This document shows positions 1 to 5,603 of a stretch of DNA of 8,254 nt, piece by piece. A model generated the notes under the pieces. It did not search any database, had not been told where the DNA came from, and saw only the letters and a program-made list of their open reading frames with translations. The first letter of the stretch is position 1. Each line of letters starts with the position of its first letter. The position numbers and the translations under genes are program-made. Origin of the DNA: an uncultured Clostridia bacterium (GTDB taxonomy: Bacteria > Bacillota > Clostridia > TANB77 > CAG-508); NCBI GenBank assembly GCA_944386335.1, contig CALXAQ010000085.1, forward strand, positions 1-8,254, read 5' to 3'.

Positions 1-1
1 A

Positions 2-46
2 TTAGAAAAACAAATTTTAAAAGTAGTAGAGTCGGCAGATAATTAA
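2..46 (+). CDS. C-terminal tail of an unidentified upstream gene (partial)
   Basis: One plus-strand frame is open from the window edge to a TAA at 44-46 and encodes LEKQILKVVESADN. The mix of hydrophobic and charged residues looks like the end of a helical protein. Fourteen residues are too few to identify a family. In Bacillus the gene before radA is clpC, but nothing here lets me call this a ClpC terminus. Another frame stops at 40-42, so the assignment of this frame is itself uncertain. Confidence 0.35.
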   Translation, partial: LEKQILKVVESADN

Positions 47-153
47 ATAAGTGATAGCAATTAGTAGGATAGAAATAAGCAAGGATAAGACAGAAAAGAA
101 GAGTAGAACATTTTGGCTAAAGGAAGGGGATAATTAAACGATAGGTGTGTCTT

Positions 154-162
154 AAGAAAGGA
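154..162 (+). promoter_or_regulatory. Ribosome-binding site that decides the GH15 start
   Basis: AAGAAAGGA ends directly against an ATG at 163 and lies 9 bases before a second in-frame ATG at 172. The 9-base spacing favours 172. An in-frame GTG at 145 has only a purine run at 121-130 about 14 bases upstream, which is too far. No convincing sigma-A promoter was seen between 47 and 154. Confidence 0.6.
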
Positions 163-171
163 ATGAGAGAA

Positions 172-2208
172 ATGAGAAGGAAGTATTTAAATCAAGCATT
201 TGTGGGAAATAAAGATATGGTGATTAGTTTTAGTGAAAAAGGAGAACTCCTAAGGCTATTCTATCCTAGTAGAGATTGTAGACAATTTGTGGAGACATTG
301 CAAGCAGGAGTAAAAATAAATGATTCTGCACTTATTTATTTGCATGACGATATCAATAACCAATATAATCAATATTATTCTGAAAATACAAATGTACTTA
401 ATACACAAATAGAAAATACTTACTTTAATTTACAAATATTACAAACAGATTTTGTAACAGTAGAACAAAATGTATATATTAGAAAATATGTCATGACGAA
501 TCATAATACTATTGATTTAAATGTAGATTTTTTAGTATACTCCCAACTATTATCTAGCTTTAATAACATGGTTGGATCTAAAGTAGAAGACAATATTTTA
601 ATGCAATATAGCCATAATTATACTTTTTCTATTTTTTCAAAATTACCAATTAAGGGGTATCGATTAAACAATAGTGAACAAGAAATAAGGAATGGTGTTT
701 TGTATGATAAAGATTATATAGGAATGGCAAGAGATTCGGGTGTTAGTTTTTCAGTAGGAACTATAAAATCAGGGGAAACAAAAGAATTTGAAATATTTAT
801 CTATATCAATAATAATAGAGAAATTTACGCATTTGACCAAATAAAAGAGAAAATAGAGACAATTCGAAAAATAGATACCAATAAAGAACTAGAAAAAGCA
901 AAAAAGCATTGGAGAAAGTATGTCAAGCAACACGATGGATTGGGAATATTAAAAGAAGAAAAACAAGAAAAGTGGAAAGAAGTATTAAACGCACATAAAC
1001 AGGGGGAATTTGATAAAGTAAAGAATATTTATACTAGAAGCATTTTACTATTTCCTTTGTTGCAAAATCATACGACGGGAGGAGTTTCGGCAGCGTTAGA
1101 AGTAGATGAAGAAAAAGATAAATCAGGAAGATATTCTTATTGTTGGCCAAGAGATGCTGTGTTTACAGCAAAAGCTTCTGACATTTTAAAAATGTATGAA
1201 GAAACTGAAAAATTTTATACTATATTTAGTAAAAATACGCAAAGCAAAAATGGAATGTGGGAACAAAGATTTTTTACAGATGGGAGATTAGCACCATGTT
1301 GGGGCTATCAAATAGATGAAACAGCAAGTGTGGTGTTTGGAGCATATGTACATTACTATCATACAAAAAATAAAGCATTTTTGAAAGAGAGTTTAGATAT
1401 GTGTGAAAGAGCAGTTGCATACCTAAAAAAATATGTTGATTATATTACTGGAGAATGTATACAAGACAGAAAGAATGAAATACAACAAGAAAGATTTGTA
1501 AAAAATGAAAGTTATGATTTATGGGAAATGCACGAGGGTATCCATCTATATTCTTTGTCAGCTATCTTTGGTGCATTTGAAGCAATGGAACATATTTATG
1601 AAAATTTAAAAGATAGGAAAAATACAAATCAGGAAAAGCAAAAAGAAGAAAAGGAAAAAATAGAGAGTGTGAAACAATATGGAGAAAGAGTCAGAAAATA
1701 TTGTTTAACACACTTATGTGATGAAGAAACAAAAGTATTAAAGAGAAATAATAAAGATGAGATATTAGATATTAGTATATTAGGAGCGGTTACTCCATTT
1801 AGAATGTTAGATCCTAATGAGAAAGAAGTAAAAAATACAGTCGAAAAAATAGATTTAACCTTAAGAACTTATACAGGAGGATATGTACGCTTTGAAAACG
1901 ATAGCTATATAGGAGGAAATAATCCATGGCCAATAGCCACCTTATGGATGGCGTTATATTGGATACAAGTAGGGCAAAAAGAAAAAGCTAGGAAATGTAT
2001 AGAATTTGTAACAGATACAGCAACAAAACATGGTCTACTAGCAGAACAAATAGATAATCCAACTATGCAGTCGAAATGGGTAATTGGACTTGGATGGTCA
2101 CATGCTATGTACATTATAACATTATATAGTATAGGATTAATGTATCACTTAATAGATGGACCAAAATCTGATAAGAATTTCGGAGTGTCACAAAAATGTC
2201 AGGGATAA
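172..2208 (+). CDS. Glycoside hydrolase family 15 protein (glucoamylase-like, cytoplasmic)
   Basis: This is predicted to be an inverting exo-glucosidase that releases glucose from the non-reducing ends of alpha-glucans or maltooligosaccharides. The protein is 678 aa from the chosen ATG. It has an N-terminal beta-sandwich region (about 1-260) that opens with the KYLNQAFVGNKDM and KGELLRLFYP segments typical of bacterial members, then a linker, then an (alpha/alpha)6 barrel. Barrel motifs are YSYCWPRDA (WPRD at 325-328), CWGYQIDET, YDLWEMHEG with the expected general acid E452, and GLLAEQID with the expected general base E625. Many relatives have two glutamates in the WEE motif; here the second is Met. 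A Lys/Glu-rich low-complexity stretch near 480-501 looks like a loop insertion. There is no signal peptide or membrane segment, so it probably acts on intracellular glycogen or imported oligosaccharides. It ends 12 bases before radA, suggesting co-transcription. The exact substrate (alpha-1,4, alpha-1,6, trehalose) cannot be read from sequence. Confidence 0.92.
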   Translation: MRRKYLNQAFVGNKDMVISFSEKGELLRLFYPSRDCRQFVETLQAGVKINDSALIYLHDDINNQYNQYYSENTNVLNTQIENTYFNLQILQTDFVTVEQNVYIRKYVMTNHNTIDLNVDFLVYSQLLSSFNNMVGSKVEDNILMQYSHNYTFSIFSKLPIKGYRLNNSEQEIRNGVLYDKDYIGMARDSGVSFSVGTIKSGETKEFEIFIYINNNREIYAFDQIKEKIETIRKIDTNKELEKAKKHWRKYVKQHDGLGILKEEKQEKWKEVLNAHKQGEFDKVKNIYTRSILLFPLLQNHTTGGVSAALEVDEEKDKSGRYSYCWPRDAVFTAKASDILKMYEETEKFYTIFSKNTQSKNGMWEQRFFTDGRLAPCWGYQIDETASVVFGAYVHYYHTKNKAFLKESLDMCERAVAYLKKYVDYITGECIQDRKNEIQQERFVKNESYDLWEMHEGIHLYSLSAIFGAFEAMEHIYENLKDRKNTNQEKQKEEKEKIESVKQYGERVRKYCLTHLCDEETKVLKRNNKDEILDISILGAVTPFRMLDPNEKEVKNTVEKIDLTLRTYTGGYVRFENDSYIGGNNPWPIATLWMALYWIQVGQKEKARKCIEFVTDTATKHGLLAEQIDNPTMQSKWVIGLGWSHAMYIITLYSIGLMYHLIDGPKSDKNFGVSQKCQG

Positions 2209-2220
2209 AGGAGTGAGAAA

Positions 2221-3609
2221 ATGGCAAAGGCAAAAACAGTTTTTGTGTGTAGTAGTTGTGGATATGAATCAGCAAAATGGTTAGGAAAATGTCCAACTTG
2301 TAACGAATGGAATACGTTTTATGAAGAAAAAGTGGCAAAAGCTACAGATGGCAGCTTCTTGGGTGATAAAAAGTCAAATGCTGCCAAGCCAACTAGTTTA
2401 AATAATGTAGAAGCAAAAGAGTCACCTCGTATTTCTACAGGTGTTGGAGAGTTGGACAGAGTTTTAGGAGGAGGTTTAGTAAAAGGTTCTCTTGTTTTAT
2501 TAGGTGGGGAACCTGGTATTGGTAAATCTACTCTTATTCTGCAAATTTGTAATCAAATAAAAGGAGAGGGAAAAGTACTTTATGTTTCTGGAGAAGAGTC
2601 TGCTCAACAGATAAAAATTAGAGCAGATAGATTAGGTATCCAAAATGAAGATATTCTTTTTTTAGGAGAGACAGATATTGATATCATTAGTGAAGAGATT
2701 TCTCAAATAAAACCAAAGTTAGTGATTATTGATTCTATTCAAACAATGTATAGTGAAGAGATTTCGTCAGCAGCAGGAACAGTTAGTCAGGTAAGAGAGA
2801 TTACGGCTCGCATTATGAAAATTTGCAAACAACAAGAAATTACAACTATTATTATAGGCCATGTTACCAAAGAGGGAAATATTGCAGGACCAAGGGTTTT
2901 GGAACATATGGTAGATACGGTTCTTTATTTAGAGGGAGAACGTTATTTTTCTTATCGTGTATTAAGAGGTGTAAAAAATCGTTTTGGTTCTACGAATGAA
3001 ATAGGAATGTTTGAGATGCAAAATGAAGGCATGATAGAGATTACTAACCCCTCTTCTGTGCTAATATCAGAAAGAGATGATAATCCGTCAGGTTCTGTTA
3101 TTGTAGCTACTATGGAAGGGACAAGACCTCTTTTAATTGAATTACAAGCATTAACAACGGCAAGTGTATTTGGTATTCCTAGAAGAAGTGCTAACGGAAT
3201 TGATTACAATCGATTAACCATGTTAATGGCAGTATTGGAAAAAAAAGCAAGCCTTGCATTAGGAACACAAGACGTATATTTAAATGTAGTTAGTGGTATA
3301 CGTATTATAGAACCAGCTGTAGATTTAGGTGTTATTTTAGCAGTGGCATCTAGTTTTAAAAACATTAGTATTCCAACAGATGTAGTAGTTATGGGAGAAG
3401 TAGGATTGACAGGGGAAGTAAGAGCAGTAAACATGATAGAGAAAAGATTAAAGGAAGCGGAAAAATTAGGCTTTAAAAAATGTATGATTCCAGAAAATAA
3501 CAAAAAACTATTGAAAGATTCCTACAAATTAGATATAATAGGCGTGAAAAATATACAAGATGCTTTGAAAGTATTGTATACAAATCAAAAAGGTAAGAAA
3601 CAAGGATAG
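2221..3609 (+). CDS. radA: DNA repair protein RadA (Sms)
   Basis: RadA is a RecA-like hexameric ATPase that promotes branch migration and processing of recombination intermediates in the cytoplasm. The 462-aa length is normal for the family. A four-cysteine zinc finger sits at C10, C13, C24 and C27. Walker A is GEPGIGKST with K102, and Walker B is LVIIDS with D171. The RadA-specific KNRFG motif lies at 252-256. The rest is the Lon-protease-like C-terminal domain, which serves as a structural platform rather than a protease in this family. The ATG is preceded by AAAGGAG at 2207-2213, 7 bases away and overlapping the TAA of the GH15 gene, so translation is probably coupled. The next gene is disA, the usual radA partner in Firmicutes; in Bacillus RadA binds DisA and lowers its cyclase activity. 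All key residues are intact. Confidence 0.98.
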   Translation: MAKAKTVFVCSSCGYESAKWLGKCPTCNEWNTFYEEKVAKATDGSFLGDKKSNAAKPTSLNNVEAKESPRISTGVGELDRVLGGGLVKGSLVLLGGEPGIGKSTLILQICNQIKGEGKVLYVSGEESAQQIKIRADRLGIQNEDILFLGETDIDIISEEISQIKPKLVIIDSIQTMYSEEISSAAGTVSQVREITARIMKICKQQEITTIIIGHVTKEGNIAGPRVLEHMVDTVLYLEGERYFSYRVLRGVKNRFGSTNEIGMFEMQNEGMIEITNPSSVLISERDDNPSGSVIVATMEGTRPLLIELQALTTASVFGIPRRSANGIDYNRLTMLMAVLEKKASLALGTQDVYLNVVSGIRIIEPAVDLGVILAVASSFKNISIPTDVVVMGEVGLTGEVRAVNMIEKRLKEAEKLGFKKCMIPENNKKLLKDSYKLDIIGVKNIQDALKVLYTNQKGKKQG

Positions 3610-3612
3610 GAG
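3608..3612 (+). promoter_or_regulatory. Ribosome-binding site supporting the disA TTG start
   Basis: AGGAG overlaps the radA stop codon (TAG at 3607-3609) and lies 9 bases before TTG at 3622. An ATG at 3617 is only 4 bases away and out of frame; it reads ATG CAT TGA and stops at once, its TGA overlapping the TTG. No usable in-frame ATG occurs nearby, so TTG is the supported start. Confidence 0.75.
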
Positions 3613-3621
3613 TGGAATGCA

Positions 3622-4698
3622 TTGACAACCAATAAAGACCTTTCCATTACAGATGTATTAAAGTTGATTGCACCAGGTACCCCAATTCGAGATGGATTAG
3701 AAAACATATTAAAAGCAAAAACAGGAGCATTGATCGTTATTGGGGATAGTAAAGAAGTATTAGAAATTGTAGATGGTGGATTTAGCTTAGAGGTAGATTA
3801 TACTTCATCCAGATTATATGAACTTGCCAAGATGGATGGAGCCATTATTTTAAGTGGAGATTTTAAGAAAATTTTATATGCGAATACACAATTAATACCT
3901 TCTTCCGATATCACAACAACAGAAACAGGAACTAGACATAGGACTGCAGAACGTACCGCAAAACAAACAGGAGAAATTGTGATTAGTATCTCACAGAGAA
4001 GAAATATTATTACCATATTCAAAGGATATGAAAGATATGTGTTAGAAGATACGGCAAAAGTAATTTCTAAAGCAAATCAAGCTTTGCAAACGGTAGAAAA
4101 ATATAAAAAAGTATTTGATAGTAAACTAAGCCTTTTAAATGAATACGAATTTAATGATATCGTTACATTAGAAAATGTAATAGTGGCTATACAAAGAGCA
4201 CAAATGGTTATGAAAGTAGTAGATGAAGTACAAAAAGCAGTAGATGAGCTTGGAGAAGAAGGTAGACTACTAGAAATGCAATTAGAAGAATTAGTAGGAG
4301 ATTTAGAAAAAGAAGAACTATTAATTATTAAAGATTATATTGCACCAGGCAAAAAGCGAACAGCAGAGAAAGTGTTACAAGAAATTAGTTCATTGCCATT
4401 AGAAGATTTAAAAAGATTGCAAACTATAGGAAGATTACTTGGATATGAAGATTTTGATAACTATGATGAGGTAGGTGTTTATACAAGAGGATATCGTATC
4501 CTAAGCAAAATACCACGAATGCCAAGTAATATTGTGGATAACTTAGTAAAGTCTTTCAAATCCTTCCAACACATTTTAGCTGCAGATATCCCAGCACTAG
4601 ATGATGTAGAAGGAATAGGAGAAATAAGAGCAAAAACCATAAAACAATCTTTAAAAAGAATGCAAGAACAGTTTGTATTTGATAATCTAATGTTATAA
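3622..4698 (+). CDS. disA: DNA integrity scanning protein DisA (diadenylate cyclase)
   Basis: DisA condenses two ATP into cyclic di-AMP and scans DNA as an octamer; branched recombination intermediates inhibit its synthesis. The 358-aa length is close to Bacillus DisA (about 360). The N-terminal DAC domain has DGA at 72-74 and the RHRTAERTA segment from R105, the two catalytic and ATP-binding signatures. A helical spine follows (about 140-290). The C-terminal helix-hairpin-helix DNA-binding region carries VEGIGEIRA near 329-337. The start is TTG, supported by spacing to AGGAG and by N-terminal alignment with known DisA (the APGTP segment sits close to the start). It lies 12 bases after radA and is almost certainly co-transcribed with it. 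The near-cognate start and the overlapping mini-ORF may keep expression low; that is inference. The cyclase motifs are intact, so the enzyme should be active. Confidence 0.98.
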   Translation: MTTNKDLSITDVLKLIAPGTPIRDGLENILKAKTGALIVIGDSKEVLEIVDGGFSLEVDYTSSRLYELAKMDGAIILSGDFKKILYANTQLIPSSDITTTETGTRHRTAERTAKQTGEIVISISQRRNIITIFKGYERYVLEDTAKVISKANQALQTVEKYKKVFDSKLSLLNEYEFNDIVTLENVIVAIQRAQMVMKVVDEVQKAVDELGEEGRLLEMQLEELVGDLEKEELLIIKDYIAPGKKRTAEKVLQEISSLPLEDLKRLQTIGRLLGYEDFDNYDEVGVYTRGYRILSKIPRMPSNIVDNLVKSFKSFQHILAADIPALDDVEGIGEIRAKTIKQSLKRMQEQFVFDNLML

Positions 4699-4703
4699 AA
4701 TTT

Positions 4704-4732
4704 ATGCCAAAAAGGCCAGAACTTTTTAGAAT
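4704..4732 (+). promoter_or_regulatory. Possible weak sigma-A promoter for the cyclophilin gene
   Basis: ATGCCA at 4704-4709 (four matches to TTGACA) and TAGAAT at 4727-4732 (five matches to TATAAT) are separated by 17 bases. This would start transcription a few bases before the ribosome-binding site. The -35 match is imperfect and the region is AT-rich, so chance is possible. If real, it adds to readthrough from disA. Confidence 0.35.
4709..4727 (+). terminator. Weak hairpin after disA, possible attenuator
   Basis: AAAAAG (4709-4714) can pair with CTTTTT (4722-4727) around a 7-base loop. The stem is mostly A-T and no separate U-run follows it, so strong termination is unlikely. It overlaps the candidate promoter, and both cannot be functionally important for the same reason. 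Confidence 0.2.
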
Positions 4733-4746
4733 ATGTTCACACAAAG

Positions 4747-4752
4747 AAAGGA
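4747..4752 (+). promoter_or_regulatory. Ribosome-binding site that decides the cyclophilin start
   Basis: AAAGGA abuts an ATG at 4753 with no spacer and lies 9 bases before the in-frame ATG at 4762. The layout repeats that of the GH15 gene. The 9-base spacing favours 4762. Confidence 0.6.
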
Positions 4753-4761
4753 ATGGAAAAA

Positions 4762-5550
4762 ATGAGTAATAAAAAAGAAATGATATTCAGAGGAATAGGA
4801 ATGATTGTAATTTTACTATTAATAGTAGGAATAGCTTATGTAAGTTATGGAGTTTATCAAAAGTATACCTTAAATATTCCAAATCCAGTAGCTACAATAG
4901 AAATACAAGATTATGGAACCATAAAAGTAGAATTATATCCTGATATGGCACCCAATACAGTTTCTAATTTTATTCGTTTAGCAAACAACGGTTATTATAA
5001 TGGACTTACTTTTCATAGAACAATTCCAGATTTTATGATACAAGGAGGTTCTAAAAATGGAGATGGAACAGGTGGACCAACACTAAGTAATATTCAAGAT
5101 GGAGGCAGTGACACGCAAACTTATGCGATAAAGGGAGAATTTATTGCAAATGGTTATGAAGAAAATACACTAAAAATGGAAAAAGGTGTTATTGCTATGG
5201 CTCGTTCTGATTATAGTGATATTAGTTCTGCTTTAACAGAAGAAGGATATAATTCTGCATCTGCACAATTCTTTATTATGCAAGCAGATAATACGAATAT
5301 TGATGGACTTTATGCAGGTTTTGGAAAAGTAATAGAAGGATTAGAGATAGTGGATGCTATTGCTAATGTAGAGGTAGTAACTAGAGATGAGAGTGAGACA
5401 GAAGGAGTAGATAAACCAGTAAACCCACCTGTGATTACATCTATTACAGTAGAAACTTATGGTGTAGATTATGGAGCACCAGAAACACAAGAGCCATTTA
5501 GTTATTATGATTGGTTAATGGAAAATTATAGTACTATGTCAGCACAATAA
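4762..5550 (+). CDS. Membrane-anchored cyclophilin-type peptidyl-prolyl cis-trans isomerase
   Basis: The protein is predicted to accelerate prolyl isomerisation in proteins outside the membrane. From the chosen ATG it has 262 aa. A short Lys-containing N-terminus precedes one hydrophobic segment (about 11-32) with no lipobox cysteine, so this is an uncleaved anchor or signal-anchor rather than a lipoprotein signal. The cyclophilin domain starts near 45 and contains FHRTIPDFMIQGG (84-96, with catalytic Arg at 86 and Phe at 91) and SAQFFIM (167-173). It ends with FGKVIEGLEIVDAI. The tryptophan that binds cyclosporin in human CypA is not evident in the corresponding NTNIDGLYAGF segment. An acidic, proline-containing C-terminal tail of about 40 residues follows the fold. 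It lies 63 bases after disA and is followed by a hairpin, so it is the last gene of the plus-strand run. The family call is firm; the client proteins are unknown. Confidence 0.95.
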   Translation: MSNKKEMIFRGIGMIVILLLIVGIAYVSYGVYQKYTLNIPNPVATIEIQDYGTIKVELYPDMAPNTVSNFIRLANNGYYNGLTFHRTIPDFMIQGGSKNGDGTGGPTLSNIQDGGSDTQTYAIKGEFIANGYEENTLKMEKGVIAMARSDYSDISSALTEEGYNSASAQFFIMQADNTNIDGLYAGFGKVIEGLEIVDAIANVEVVTRDESETEGVDKPVNPPVITSITVETYGVDYGAPETQEPFSYYDWLMENYSTMSAQ

Positions 5551-5560
5551 AATATATTAA

Positions 5561-5586
5561 GGGCAGGTATTTTTATATACTTGCCC
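5561..5586. terminator. Hairpin terminator between convergent genes, probably bidirectional
   Basis: GGGCAGGTA (5561-5569) pairs with TACTTGCCC (5578-5586) with one G-U wobble; an additional T-A pair leaves a 6-base loop. It lies 10 bases after the isomerase stop and 17 bases beyond the mutS2 stop. On the plus strand a T-rich stretch (GTTTTATT) follows after a few bases; on the minus strand the sequence leaving the stem reads TTAATATATTTTATT. It can therefore serve both transcripts. Confidence 0.75.
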
Positions 5587-5603
5587 TCATACGTTTTATT
5601 AAT

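Noticed and set aside
47..153. Promoter or RNA element upstream of the GH15 gene
   Set aside because: The stretch is purine-rich with GATAAT at 129-134, but no -35 at suitable spacing, no hairpin and no recognisable riboswitch core were found.
145..171. Upstream GTG start for the GH15 gene
   Set aside because: The extra nine residues do not resemble the family N-terminus, the SD spacing is poor, and the ATG at 172 has a well-spaced AAAGGA and aligns with the usual KYL..G..GN beginning.
1905..2338. Two minus-strand open frames over the GH15 end and radA start
   Set aside because: They are antisense to strongly conserved coding sequence, have no ribosome-binding sites and resemble no family; they arise from AT-rich codon usage.
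3204..4744. Minus-strand open frames inside radA and disA
   Set aside because: Each is a shadow of a conserved gene; hydrophobic-looking translations are expected opposite A-rich codons.
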